The notes under the pieces are model-generated. The model was given only the letters and a program-made list of their open reading frames with translations. It searched no databases and was not told the origin of the DNA. Source: Ga0074130 sp035565355 (GTDB lineage: Bacteria; Pseudomonadota; Gammaproteobacteria; Burkholderiales; Rhodocyclaceae). From it: DNA of 64,000 nucleotides. This document shows positions 25,617 to 34,146 of this stretch, piece after piece. The position numbers were made by a program, and so were the translations under genes. The stretch lies in contig DATMSM010000079.1 of the NCBI GenBank assembly GCA_035565355.1, positions 10,945 through 74,944 of the forward strand, read 5' to 3'. The stretch's first letter is position 1. Each line of letters begins with the position of its first letter.

Positions 25617-25994
25617 TCAGTCAGCCACGGCCTCATAGCCTTCAGCATCCAGCAGGCCATCGTAGTCGGCCGGATTGCTAGGCTGGATGCGCAACATCCA
25701 GGCAGCGTAGGCATCGTCATTGACGCTTTCTGGCGCATTCACCGTCGCCTGATTGATGGCGACCACGGTGCCGCTGACCGGCGCATGAATGCCGGAGGCG
25801 GCCTTGACCGATTCGATCATGGCGATTTCCTCGCCCGCCTTCACGCTGCGTCCGACTTCCGGCAACTGCAGAAACACCACGTCGCCGAGCGTCGATTGCG
25901 CATGATCGGTGATGCCGACCGTCAGCGTGCCGTCGGCTTCAAGACGCGACCATTCGTGCGTGGGGGCATATTTGAGTTCGGTGGGCAGCTTCAT
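25617..25994 (-). CDS. gcvH: Glycine cleavage system H protein
   Basis: The 125-residue lipoyl carrier has the H-protein fold and the lipoylation lysine K64 in the ESVKAAS motif. GcvH shuttles the aminomethyl group between the P, T and L proteins of the glycine cleavage complex. No gcvT, gcvP or lipoate gene is within reach, so it is a detached copy or the genome has dispersed gcv genes. It lacks a purine-rich ribosome site; an 8-bp hairpin ends 16 bp before the ATG. Confidence 0.95.
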   Translation of the reverse strand: MKLPTELKYAPTHEWSRLEADGTLTVGITDHAQSTLGDVVFLQLPEVGRSVKAGEEIAMIESVKAASGIHAPVSGTVVAINQATVNAPESVNDDAYAAWMLRIQPSNPADYDGLLDAEGYEAVAD

Positions 25995-26010
25995 GGGGCA
26001 GGGGATGTGT

Positions 26011-26031
26011 AGGCAAAACGCTATTTTGCCT
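26011..26031 (-). promoter_or_regulatory. Short hairpin in the gcvH leader
   Basis: AGGCAAAA and TTTTGCCT form a perfect 8-bp stem with a five-base loop. Read in the gcvH direction the arm ending in TTTTGCCT precedes a C-rich stretch and the ATG. It is far too small for a glycine riboswitch. Confidence 0.4.
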
Positions 26032-26110
26032 TAGTCGCATGCAAATGCCATCGCCATCGTTTGGGCCGGCATTTGAGGCGGCTGGCCGATACGGAAGGTA
26101 AAATCACGGC

Positions 26111-26992
26111 ATGAAGCCTTATCGCAGCGAATTCATTGCCGTCGGTGCTGTAGACAACAAGCGTCGTATCCATGTCCGCATCTGGGGCGAGGCGGACGCA
26201 CCCAAGCTTTTCATGCTTCACGGCTGGGGTGATGTCAGTGCGACTTTCCAGTTTCTGGTGGACGAGCTGAAAGGCCGCTGGCAGGTGATCGCACCGGACT
26301 GGCGCGGCTTTGGCCTGTCGCAGTGGAACGGCAGCCCTTACTGGTACCCAGAGTACATGGTCGATCTGGAAGGCATACTCGACCACTATGCGCCGGGCGA
26401 ACAAGTCGATGTCGTCGGCCACAGTCTCGGTGGCAACGTGCTCTGCATTTATGCCGGTGTGCGCCCGCAGCGCTTCAGGCGAATCGCCACGCTGGAGGGT
26501 TTCGGCCTGCCCGACAACGGACCCGGCGATGCAGCCAGCCACTACGGCGCCTGGCTGGACGAGGTTCAGGATGTGACCCGCTTCCGTGACTATACTGATT
26601 TCGCGGAGCTGGCTGCACGCCTGCACAAGGACAACCCGCGCCTGACACCGGAGCGTGCCGATTACATGGCACGCCATCTTGGTCAACTGCGTAGTGACGG
26701 GCGCGTCGAAATGGCGATTGATCCTTGCCACCGCTGGCGCAGCCCCTTTCGTTACCGGCTCGACGAAGCCAAGGCATGCTGGCGCGAAGTGACGGCGCCG
26801 GTGTTGTGGCTGGCGGCGCGCAACTCTTTTGTGATGAAGCGCTTTGACGGCAATGAGGCGGAGTATGTGGCGCGCAAAGCCTGCTTCCGCGAGCTGCGTG
26901 AGGTAGTATTGGACGACTGCGGCCACAATATGCACCATGAATATCCGGCGCAAGTGGCCGCCCTGATAGACGAGTTTTTCCGCACAGATTGA
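26111..26992 (+). CDS. Alpha/beta hydrolase
   Basis: The 293-residue protein has the alpha/beta-hydrolase fold: oxyanion HGWG at 37-40, nucleophile elbow GHSLGGN with S105, and the catalytic histidine in DCGHNMHHEYP near the C-terminus. An FxG(L/F)SxW motif after strand 4 is typical of esterase or haloalkane-like groups, but a Ser nucleophile makes it an esterase or lipase rather than a dehalogenase. The substrate is unknown. The next gene starts 1 bp after its stop. Confidence 0.85.
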   Translation: MKPYRSEFIAVGAVDNKRRIHVRIWGEADAPKLFMLHGWGDVSATFQFLVDELKGRWQVIAPDWRGFGLSQWNGSPYWYPEYMVDLEGILDHYAPGEQVDVVGHSLGGNVLCIYAGVRPQRFRRIATLEGFGLPDNGPGDAASHYGAWLDEVQDVTRFRDYTDFAELAARLHKDNPRLTPERADYMARHLGQLRSDGRVEMAIDPCHRWRSPFRYRLDEAKACWREVTAPVLWLAARNSFVMKRFDGNEAEYVARKACFRELREVVLDDCGHNMHHEYPAQVAALIDEFFRTD

Positions 26993-26993
26993 G

Positions 26994-27827
26994 ATGAACG
27001 CAGACCTGCATTGCCATTCGTATTACTCGGACGGACTATTGAGCCCGACCGATGTGATGCGACGTGCGCATGCGCATGGTGTCGAGCTGATCACGCTGAC
27101 CGATCACGATGAAACAGCAGGGGTTTCGGAGGCGCGCGATGCCGCCGTCGAGCTTGGTATGCAATTCGTCAGCGGCGTTGAAGTCTCGGTGACCTGGGGC
27201 GATGATCAGACCATACACATCGTCGGCCTGAACATCGATGTGTATGATCAGGCGCTCAGCGCCGGCCTCGAAAGCGTGCGCGGCGGGCGTGAGGCGCGCG
27301 CCGTGGAAATCAGCGATCAACTTGCCAAAGAAGGCATCGAAGGTGCCTACGAAGGCGCCATGCGCCACGCGCGCAATCCGGCCCTCATCAGCCGCTCGCA
27401 TTTTGCGCGCTATCTGGTCGAGCGCGGTCTGGCCAAAGACGTGAAGTCGGTGTTCACGCAGTATCTCGGACGCGGCAAGCCCGGCTATGTGCCGCACCAG
27501 TGGGCGACGCTGGAGCAGGCCGTGAAATGGATTACCGGTGCCGGCGGTCTGGCTGTTGTCGCGCACCCCGGCCGTTACTGGCTAGAGCCCCGCGAGATGG
27601 AGGCCTTTCTGGCCGAGTTCAAGGACTACGGCGGGCGTGGCATTGAAGTGCTGTCGAGCTCGCACAATCCGGACAAGGTTGAAATCTTCGCCGACTATGC
27701 GCGCCGTTTCGATCTGCTGGCATCGCGCGCCTCGGATTTCCATGCCCCCGGCGAAAGCTGGACTGATCTTGGCAAGCTGCCCGATCTGCCGGGCGGCCTC
27801 AAGCCGGTGTGGGGCGACTTGATCTAG
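26994..27827 (+). CDS. PHP-domain phosphatase (RnmAM/YciV family)
   Basis: The 277-residue protein opens with the PHP metal motif DLHCHSYYSDG (H6, H8), followed by TDHDE at about residue 36, SRSHFARYL in the middle and ASDFHAPGE near the C-terminus. Its closest described relatives are E. coli RnmAM (YciV), which processes 5' ends of rRNA and degrades pAp, and the 3',5'-nucleoside bisphosphate phosphatase of Chromobacterium. It lies between the hydrolase and the YciO-type gene, a neighbourhood also found in E. coli (yciV-yciO). Confidence 0.88.
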   Translation: MNADLHCHSYYSDGLLSPTDVMRRAHAHGVELITLTDHDETAGVSEARDAAVELGMQFVSGVEVSVTWGDDQTIHIVGLNIDVYDQALSAGLESVRGGREARAVEISDQLAKEGIEGAYEGAMRHARNPALISRSHFARYLVERGLAKDVKSVFTQYLGRGKPGYVPHQWATLEQAVKWITGAGGLAVVAHPGRYWLEPREMEAFLAEFKDYGGRGIEVLSSSHNPDKVEIFADYARRFDLLASRASDFHAPGESWTDLGKLPDLPGGLKPVWGDLI

Positions 27828-27862
27828 CTTGACGGCGCATCGGCAGGCGCGATTTTCTTTCC

Positions 27863-28486
27863 ATGGCTCTGTTCTTCTCCCTTCATCCCGTCAATCCACA
27901 GCCGCGCCTTATCGAGCAGGCGGCGGACCTGATTCGCAATGGCGGCTTGGTGGCCTTGCCGACCGATTCGGCCTATGCCTTGTGCGGGCAGACCGGCGAT
28001 GCAAAATTGCTCGATCGCATCCGCCGCATCCGTGGTGTGGACGAGCGCCATCATTTCACCTTGCTGTGCCGCGATCTTTCCGAGATCGCCAATTACGCTC
28101 GTGTCGACAATGCGCAATACCGTTTGCTCAAGGCTGCCACGCCCGGCAGCTATACCTTCATTCTCGAAGGCAGCAAGGAGTTGCCGCGCCGCGTGCTGCA
28201 TCCAAAGCGCAAAACGATAGGCTTGCGCGTGCCTGATCATCCGGTCGTGCGTGCTTTGCTGGCCGAACTGGATGCGCCCTTGTTGAGCTCTACGCTGCTG
28301 CTACCGGGCGAGGAGTTTCCATTGACCGATCCCGAGGAAATCCGCGATCGGCTTGAGCATCAGCTTGATCTGGTGATTGAGGCTGGCCATTGCGGCGCCG
28401 AGCTGACCACCGTCATCAATCTTGCTGAGGGCACGCCGGAGCTGGTGCGGGCGGGCAAGGGGGATTTGGCGTTGTTTGGGCTTTGA
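27863..28486 (+). CDS. yciO: YciO-type Sua5/YrdC family protein (threonylcarbamoyl-AMP synthase-like)
   Basis: The 207-residue protein is a YrdC-fold enzyme with the motif LVALPTDSAYALCG and the basic KRKTIGLRVPDHP segment. YrdC/TsaC makes threonylcarbamoyl-AMP for the t6A modification of tRNA; YciO is a paralogue whose activity is weaker and whose role is unsettled. Linkage to the PHP gene, as in E. coli, favours YciO over TsaC. Start at 27863 gives MALFFSLHP, the usual YciO opening. Confidence 0.87.
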   Translation: MALFFSLHPVNPQPRLIEQAADLIRNGGLVALPTDSAYALCGQTGDAKLLDRIRRIRGVDERHHFTLLCRDLSEIANYARVDNAQYRLLKAATPGSYTFILEGSKELPRRVLHPKRKTIGLRVPDHPVVRALLAELDAPLLSSTLLLPGEEFPLTDPEEIRDRLEHQLDLVIEAGHCGAELTTVINLAEGTPELVRAGKGDLALFGL

Positions 28487-28538
28487 AAGCCCGCCCAAGC
28501 GAATTTATGCACCAAGTTGTTGCATTTATGGGGTTTGG

Positions 28539-28560
28539 CGCACTTTGATGGTGCGTTTTT
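28539..28560 (+). terminator. Weak terminator-like hairpin upstream of gdhA
   Basis: A 5-bp stem (CGCAC with GTGCG, seven-base loop) is followed by five T. It could end the hydrolase-PHP-yciO transcript or act in the gdhA leader. The stem is short. Confidence 0.4.
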
Positions 28561-28605
28561 AGGGGATAATTGCGTTTCTACCAAATTAATCCCCCTGGAG
28601 TGGAA

Positions 28606-29955
28606 ATGACGAGATACGCATCGGTCGGCGAGTTTTTGCAGCACGCCGTTGCCGACCGCAACCCGGGCCAGCCTGAATACCTGCAGGCGGTTACCGAGGT
28701 GGTCGAAAGCCTGTGGCCTTTCATTGAAAAGAACCCCAAGTACGCTGAACATGGTCTGCTCGACCGTCTGATCGAGCCTGAGCGCATCATTATTTTCCGC
28801 GTCTCCTGGGTTGATGATCAGGGCAATGTTCAGGTCAATCGCGGTTATCGCATTCAGCACAACATGGCCATCGGCCCCTACAAGGGCGGCATTCGTTTCC
28901 ATCCCTCGGTGACCCTGTCGGTCCTCAAGTTCCTGGCTTTCGAACAGACCTTCAAGAACGCTCTGACCACGTTGCCCATGGGTGGCGGCAAGGGCGGTTC
29001 CGACTTCGACCCCAAGGGCAAGAGCCCCGGTGAAGTCATGCGTTTCTGCCAAGCTTTCGTAAGCGAGCTGTATCGCCACATCGGTTCCGATACCGACGTG
29101 CCGGCCGGTGATATCGGCGTGGGCGCGCGTGAAGTCGGCTATATGGCCGGCATGATGAAGAAGCTCTCCAACCGCGCCGATTGCGTCTTTACCGGCAAGG
29201 GCCTGAGCTTCGGCGGTTCGCTGATCCGTCCCGAAGCCACCGGCTACGGCACCGTGTATTTCGCCGATGCCATGCTCAAGGCCAACGGCAAGTCCTTTGA
29301 AGGCCTGCGCGTGAGTGTGTCGGGTTCCGGCAACGTGGCCCAGTTCGCCGTCGAGAAGGCCATGGCGCTGGGTGCCAAGGTTGTCACCGTGTCCGACTCC
29401 AGCGGCACCGTGGTGGACGAAGAAGGCTTTACGCCGGAAAAGCTGTCCATCCTCATGGAAGTGAAGAACCATCACTACGGCCGCGTCAGCGACTATGCCG
29501 AACGTACTGGCACCAAGTTCCTCGCCGGTCAACGCCCGTGGAGCGTCAAGGTCGACGTGGCGCTGCCGTGCGCCACGCAGAACGAGCTGGATCTCAAAGA
29601 TGCGGAAACCCTGATCAAGAACGGCGTGATTTGCGTGGCCGAAGGTGCCAACATGCCTTCGACCAACGAGGCCGTGCGCGCTTTCGAGAATGCCCGCGTA
29701 CTCTACGCACCGGGGAAGGCCAGCAACGCCGGCGGTGTGGCGACTTCGGGCCTGGAAATGAGCCAGAACGCCGTGCGCATGTCCTGGCCGCGCGAAGAAG
29801 TGGACGGCCGCCTGCTGCAGATCATGCAAGGCATCCATGACGCCTGCGTGCGCTACGGTCGCCGCGAAGACGGCACCGTCAGCTACGCCAACGGCGCCAA
29901 TATCGCCGGTTTCGTCAAGGTGGCGGATGCCATGCTGGCGCAAGGCGTGGTTTAA
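28606..29955 (+). CDS. gdhA: Glutamate dehydrogenase (NADP-type, GdhA)
   Basis: The 449-residue enzyme aminates 2-oxoglutarate to glutamate with ammonium. It shows the hexameric GDH features: HNMAIGPYKGGIRFHPS near the substrate site, LPMGGGKGGSDFDPKGKS with the catalytic lysine, and the Rossmann motif SGSGNVAQFAVEK. Length matches E. coli GdhA (447 residues), which is NADP-specific. The ATG at 28606 has a GGAG site 5-9 bp upstream. A strong terminator follows. Confidence 0.95.
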   Translation: MTRYASVGEFLQHAVADRNPGQPEYLQAVTEVVESLWPFIEKNPKYAEHGLLDRLIEPERIIIFRVSWVDDQGNVQVNRGYRIQHNMAIGPYKGGIRFHPSVTLSVLKFLAFEQTFKNALTTLPMGGGKGGSDFDPKGKSPGEVMRFCQAFVSELYRHIGSDTDVPAGDIGVGAREVGYMAGMMKKLSNRADCVFTGKGLSFGGSLIRPEATGYGTVYFADAMLKANGKSFEGLRVSVSGSGNVAQFAVEKAMALGAKVVTVSDSSGTVVDEEGFTPEKLSILMEVKNHHYGRVSDYAERTGTKFLAGQRPWSVKVDVALPCATQNELDLKDAETLIKNGVICVAEGANMPSTNEAVRAFENARVLYAPGKASNAGGVATSGLEMSQNAVRMSWPREEVDGRLLQIMQGIHDACVRYGRREDGTVSYANGANIAGFVKVADAMLAQGVV

Positions 29956-29986
29956 GCCCTGCTCGCGGCCGCAAGGCTAGTCAGGA

Positions 29987-30016
29987 AAAACGGCCCTCCG
30001 CTTGGAGGGCCGTTTT
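29987..30016. terminator. Intrinsic terminator after gdhA
   Basis: CGGCCCTCC (29991-29999), loop GCTT, GGAGGGCCG (30004-30012) and TTTT follow; AAAA on the left makes it potentially usable by the minus-strand J-like gene. Confidence 0.9.
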
Positions 30017-30072
30017 GTTTGAGGGGGCGATATTGTTTTTGCCTGGCTGCGTCCGGCGGGTTGCAAATCGAC

Positions 30073-30741
30073 TCAGTAAGTGCGGATGAATTTGGGGCCT
30101 TGCGCGTTGCTGCGTTCCCGGCGTTGCCATTCTGCGTCCAGCCGGGCTTGTTCGCGCCGTTCTGCCTCTCGCCGTCGTCTTTCGGCCTCTTCTGCGCTTG
30201 CCAGGTCATTCGCCAACTTCTCGGCATCGTATCGGGATTGGGCCAGGCTGCGCTCATGCTCCCATGCTTCTTGCCGGGCTGCGCGTATCTCTTCCTCTTG
30301 TCTGGCTGCCTCCTCGGCAGCGAGCCGAAGCGTTTCCTGGCTAACTCTAGCCTGCTCTTTTTCCAACTCAATGCGCTTCAGCTCGAGTTGGTACTTTGCC
30401 TGCGTTCTTTGGTAGTGCGTATACCCCAGCCAGGTGACGACGGCGAGCAGTGTGAGAAGGAATACTTTGAATACCGGAAAGCCTGAGGGCTCTGTCACAC
30501 TGATATAGCTGTTCTGGCGATCCGTAATCAGTTTTTTGTCGTAAATCTCACGTCGGGTCGGGTTGGACAGAACCGCGTAGGCTTCGCCAATGGCCTGATA
30601 TTGGATAGCACTGATGTGTCTATCGTCGTCTTCAGGCAGGTTCTGTTCGTACTGAGCTTTGAGACGCCGATACGCATTGTTGATATTGAGCGGCGTGGCG
30701 GTTTCATCAATGTCCAAGATGTCGTAAAGACTCTTGCCCAT
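30073..30741 (-). CDS. J-domain-like membrane protein lacking the HPD motif
   Basis: The 222-residue protein begins with a J-like region (about 3-70): LYDILDIDETAT, a basic helix AYRRLKAQYEQN, then AIGEAYAVLSNPTRREIYD, which is the usual J-domain helix III pattern. The HPD tripeptide needed to stimulate DnaK is replaced by EQN at 32-34. A single membrane segment (about 90-107) leads to a long charged coiled coil (about 112-210). With HPD missing it probably does not act as a classical DnaK co-chaperone; it may be a scaffold or binding module. Confidence 0.75.
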   Translation of the reverse strand: MGKSLYDILDIDETATPLNINNAYRRLKAQYEQNLPEDDDRHISAIQYQAIGEAYAVLSNPTRREIYDKKLITDRQNSYISVTEPSGFPVFKVFLLTLLAVVTWLGYTHYQRTQAKYQLELKRIELEKEQARVSQETLRLAAEEAARQEEEIRAARQEAWEHERSLAQSRYDAEKLANDLASAEEAERRRREAERREQARLDAEWQRRERSNAQGPKFIRTY

Positions 30742-30991
30742 GTTTTCTCCCCTTAGAGCATATATCTGGAATTATTATCGGTTTGATTATATGCGTTTCA
30801 ATTGATGTCTCGCGCCATTTTATTTAGTGCACAGAGGGTAGCGTGGTGTTTGTTCCAGGCATGCGCTAAAGGGCAGTGCAGATCGGGTGCACGAGCGTTC
30901 GCTGGCTAAGGTTGTGGGTTCTCAGGCTGCTCGGCTAAGCTGGTGTATAAGGTGATTTATGGAGTTTGGAGCAGCTAGGGCCGGTGGGAGT

Positions 30992-31351
30992 ATGGATACA
31001 AAGATATGCCTTAAGCGCGCCTACGTGGCACCGGCGCCCGGCGACGGTTTTCGCGTGCTGGTGGATAGGCTCTGGCCGCGCGGTGTTGCCAAAGAGGGGG
31101 CGCAGATCAATCTCTGGCTTAAGGAAATCGCGCCCAGCACAGAGCTGCGCACGTGGTTCGGACATGATCCGAAGCGCTGGTCCGAGTTCCGGCGGCGCTA
31201 TTTTGCGGAGCTGGATCAGTCTCCCGAGGCCGTGGCCTTGCTTGCCAAGCATGTGCAGCTGGGCGTGGTCACGCTGGTCTATGGCGCCCGGGATGCGGAG
31301 CACAATCACGCACTGGCGCTGGCCGAGTATCTGCAGCCTTATCTTCGCTAG
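30992..31351 (+). CDS. DUF488 family protein (YeaO-like)
   Basis: The 119-residue protein has the DUF488 signatures RVLVDRLWPRGVAKEGA and DPKRWSEFRRRYF followed by TLVYGARDAEHNHA. The family is widespread with no defined reaction. I preferred the ATG at 30992 (giving MDTKICLKRAYV, close to the usual MIRLKRVY opening); the ATG at 30959 with an AAGGTG site upstream is a plausible alternative that adds 11 residues. The 250 bp before it hold no gene I can support. Confidence 0.85.
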   Translation: MDTKICLKRAYVAPAPGDGFRVLVDRLWPRGVAKEGAQINLWLKEIAPSTELRTWFGHDPKRWSEFRRRYFAELDQSPEAVALLAKHVQLGVVTLVYGARDAEHNHALALAEYLQPYLR

Positions 31352-31377
31352 GCGGCGTGCGGGTATAATCCGCGCCA

Positions 31378-32025
31378 ATGGACACTGTAATTCAGGCGCT
31401 GGCGATCTACGCCTTGCCGGTGATCTTTGCGATCACCCTGCACGAAGCGGCCCACGGCTATGTGGCGCGGCATTTCGGCGACCCGACGGCGTGGCAACTG
31501 GGGCGCGTCAGCCTTAATCCGATCCGGCATATCGATCCGATCGGGACCATACTGGTGCCGGGGCTGATTCTGCTGTTCTCGGGCGGCGGCTTCCTGTTTG
31601 GCTGGGCTAAGCCGGTGCCGGTGGATTTCGGACGTTTGCGGCATCCCAAGCGTGACATGATCTGGGTCGCGGCGGCAGGGCCGGCGGCGAATCTGGCCAT
31701 GTTGCTGGGGTGGGCGCTGCTGTACAAATATGGTGCGAGCCATCCAGAGAGTATTTACGGGACCGCCATGCAGGCCATGGGGCAAGCCGGGATCCTCATC
31801 AACGCCAGCCTTATGCTGTTGAATTTGCTGCCTTTACCTCCGCTCGACGGGGGGCGCATCATGGTCGGCCTGCTGCCGCACCACCTGGCGTGGCGTTTTT
31901 CTCAAATCGAGCGCTTTGGCTTCATTATTCTGCTGGTGCTGCTGTTTACCGGCCTTCTGAATGCGATACTCTTGCCGCTCATGCGGGTATTGCTGACCCT
32001 GATTCAATCGCTATTCAATCTCTAG
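31378..32025 (+). CDS. Site-2 protease family membrane metalloprotease (M50)
   Basis: The 215-residue polytopic protein has the zinc motif HEAAH at 22-26 and the distal ligand in LLPLPPLDGGRI at about 150-161, with six hydrophobic segments. Such short M50 proteins lack PDZ domains; their substrates are mostly unknown. It starts 26 bp after the DUF488 gene and ends 6 bp before trpS, an arrangement I associate with betaproteobacteria. Confidence 0.88.
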   Translation: MDTVIQALAIYALPVIFAITLHEAAHGYVARHFGDPTAWQLGRVSLNPIRHIDPIGTILVPGLILLFSGGGFLFGWAKPVPVDFGRLRHPKRDMIWVAAAGPAANLAMLLGWALLYKYGASHPESIYGTAMQAMGQAGILINASLMLLNLLPLPPLDGGRIMVGLLPHHLAWRFSQIERFGFIILLVLLFTGLLNAILLPLMRVLLTLIQSLFNL

Positions 32026-32031
32026 CCATTA

Positions 32032-33234
32032 ATGTACGAAGAACGTGTTCTTTCCGGCATGCGCCCGACCGGTCGCCTGCACCTCGGCCACTATCATGGT
32101 GTCCTTAAAAACTGGGTCAAGCTGCAGCACGAGCACCCCTGCCTCTTTTTCGTTGCCGACTGGCATGCGCTGACCACCGGCTATGACGATACCGCTGGCA
32201 TCGAGCAGAACACCTGGGATATGGTCATCGACTGGCTGGCCGCCGGTGTCGATCCGGCGCAGGCGACCATCTTCATCCAGTCCAAGGTGCCCGAGCACGC
32301 CGAGTTGCACCTGCTGATGTCGATGATGACGCCGCTGGGCTGGCTGGAGCGCGTGCCGACCTACAAGGATCAGATCGAGAAGCTGAGCCACAAGGATCTG
32401 ACCACCTACGGCTTCCTCGGTTATCCGCTGCTGATGAGCGCGGACATTCTGATCTACCGTGCCGACAAGGTGCCGGTGGGCGAGGACCAGATTCCTCACA
32501 TCGAATTCACGCGTGAGCTGGCGCGCCGCTTCAACCACCTTTACGGCCGTGAGCCTGGCTTCGAGGACAAGGCAAAAGAAGCCGTCAAGAAGCTGGGCGG
32601 CAAGCGCGCCAAGCTTTATGAAGAGTTGCGCAACCGTTACCAGTCCAAGGGTGACCAGGATGCGATCGAGCAGGGCCATGCGCTGCTGGACGAGGCGCAG
32701 AGCCTTTCGCACGGCGATCGCGAACGCCTGTTCGGTTACCTCGAAGGCAGCAGCAAGATGATTCTGGCCGAGCCGAATGCCTTGCTGACCGAGGCTTCCA
32801 AGATGCCGGGTCTGGATGGGCAGAAAATGTCCAAGTCGTATGGCAACACGATTTTCCTGCGCGAGGATCCGGAATCCATCAGCAAGAAGATTCGCACCAT
32901 GCAGACCGACCCGCAACGTGTGCGTCGCACTGATCCGGGCGATCCGGACAAGTGCCCGGTGTGGCAGTTGCATCAGGTCTATTCGAATGAAGAGGTCAAG
33001 GCCTGGGTGCAGCAGGGCTGTCGCAGTGCCGGCATCGGTTGCATCGAATGCAAGCAGCCTGTGATCGAAGGCATGTTGAAGGAGCAGGAGCCGATGCGCG
33101 AACGTGCGCGCATGTACGAAGAGGATCCTTCGCTGGTGCGTAATATCGTTGCCGACGGTTGCGAGAAGGCCAGGAAGCTCGCCCAGGAAACCATGCGCGA
33201 CGTGCGCGAAGCCATTGGCCTGAGTTACAACTGA
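32032..33234 (+). CDS. trpS: Tryptophanyl-tRNA synthetase
   Basis: The 400-residue class I synthetase charges tRNA(Trp). The HIGH-type motif is HLGHYHG at 17-23 and the KMSKS loop is at 265-269 (GQKMSKSYGN). It is longer than the ~335-residue E. coli enzyme, with an insert between the catalytic motifs (the KKLGGKRAKLYEELRNRYQS region) that also occurs in other betaproteobacterial TrpS. It follows the site-2 protease gene by 6 bp. Confidence 0.95.
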   Translation: MYEERVLSGMRPTGRLHLGHYHGVLKNWVKLQHEHPCLFFVADWHALTTGYDDTAGIEQNTWDMVIDWLAAGVDPAQATIFIQSKVPEHAELHLLMSMMTPLGWLERVPTYKDQIEKLSHKDLTTYGFLGYPLLMSADILIYRADKVPVGEDQIPHIEFTRELARRFNHLYGREPGFEDKAKEAVKKLGGKRAKLYEELRNRYQSKGDQDAIEQGHALLDEAQSLSHGDRERLFGYLEGSSKMILAEPNALLTEASKMPGLDGQKMSKSYGNTIFLREDPESISKKIRTMQTDPQRVRRTDPGDPDKCPVWQLHQVYSNEEVKAWVQQGCRSAGIGCIECKQPVIEGMLKEQEPMRERARMYEEDPSLVRNIVADGCEKARKLAQETMRDVREAIGLSYN

Positions 33235-33255
33235 GAACCCGGAAGCGCGCCCTCC

Positions 33256-34146
33256 ATGTCCATGGAAACCGTCCTCGCCGATACTGATCCGCCCGAGCCC
33301 TTGCCCGCAGGTGTGGAAGCTGCCCTGCCGGTTGAGGAGGCGACGCCGCCGCATCTCGCCAAGGTCTACGGCGAGCGGCTGGAGGCCATGCCCAAGGATC
33401 TTTACATTCCGCCGGATGCGCTGGAGGTCATACTCGAATCTTTCGAAGGGCCGCTCGACCTGCTGCTCTACCTGATTCGCAAGGCCAATGTGAATGTGCT
33501 CGACATTCCGATGGCGCCGCTGACCCGGCAGTACCTGACTTATGTCGAGGCCATGCACAAGCGCAACCTCGAACTCGCCGCCGAATATCTGTTGATGGCG
33601 GCCATGCTGATCGAGATCAAGTCGCGCATGCTGCTACCGCGCTTGCCCAAGAACGAGGAGGGCGAGGCCGAGGATCCGCGCGCCGAGCTGGTGCGGCGCC
33701 TGGTCGAGTACGAGAAGATGAAGGCCGCCGCCGCCAGGATCGATGGCCTGCCGCATGCAGGGCGCGATTTCGAATGGGTTTCCGTGTGGGTGACCGACGA
33801 AGTGATCGAGGCCCAGCCCGATGTGAATCTGCATGACCTGCAGGTAGCCTGGCTCGCGCTGATGAAGCAGGCCAAGGTGACGCAGCATCACAAGATCAAG
33901 CGCGAGGAGCTGTCCGTGCGCGAATACATGACCAATATCCTGCGCAAGCTGACGGGTAAGGGTTATGTGGTGTTCGAGAGTTTGTTTGACGTGAGCGCAG
34001 GCGCGCCGCAACTGGTGGTCAGCTTCCTTGCCGTGCTGGAGCTAGCACGCGAGTCGCTGATCGAGATCACCCAGAACGAGGCGCTCGCGCCTATCTATGT
34101 AAGGCTCCCCGAGATCGAGACCGATGCTGCAACTGTACAAGCCTGA
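33256..34146 (+). CDS. scpA: Segregation and condensation protein A
   Basis: The 296-residue kleisin has the ScpA hallmark FEGPLDLLLYLIRK at about residues 60-73 and the helical EYLLMAAMLIEIKSRMLLP block, with a winged-helix C-terminus. ScpA bridges SMC heads in the condensin complex. The first 45 residues are a Pro/Glu/Val-rich extension. Its 3' end overlaps scpB by 23 bp. Confidence 0.95.
   Translation: MSMETVLADTDPPEPLPAGVEAALPVEEATPPHLAKVYGERLEAMPKDLYIPPDALEVILESFEGPLDLLLYLIRKANVNVLDIPMAPLTRQYLTYVEAMHKRNLELAAEYLLMAAMLIEIKSRMLLPRLPKNEEGEAEDPRAELVRRLVEYEKMKAAAARIDGLPHAGRDFEWVSVWVTDEVIEAQPDVNLHDLQVAWLALMKQAKVTQHHKIKREELSVREYMTNILRKLTGKGYVVFESLFDVSAGAPQLVVSFLAVLELARESLIEITQNEALAPIYVRLPEIETDAATVQA

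Noticed and set aside
25995..26110. A glycine riboswitch upstream of gcvH
   Set aside because: The space holds only an 8-bp hairpin, and the tandem aptamer core of glycine riboswitches needs far more sequence.
30742..30991. A small gene between the J-like gene and the DUF488 gene
   Set aside because: No frame with a ribosome site and coding-like composition is present; the left part is AT-rich and probably promoter sequence.
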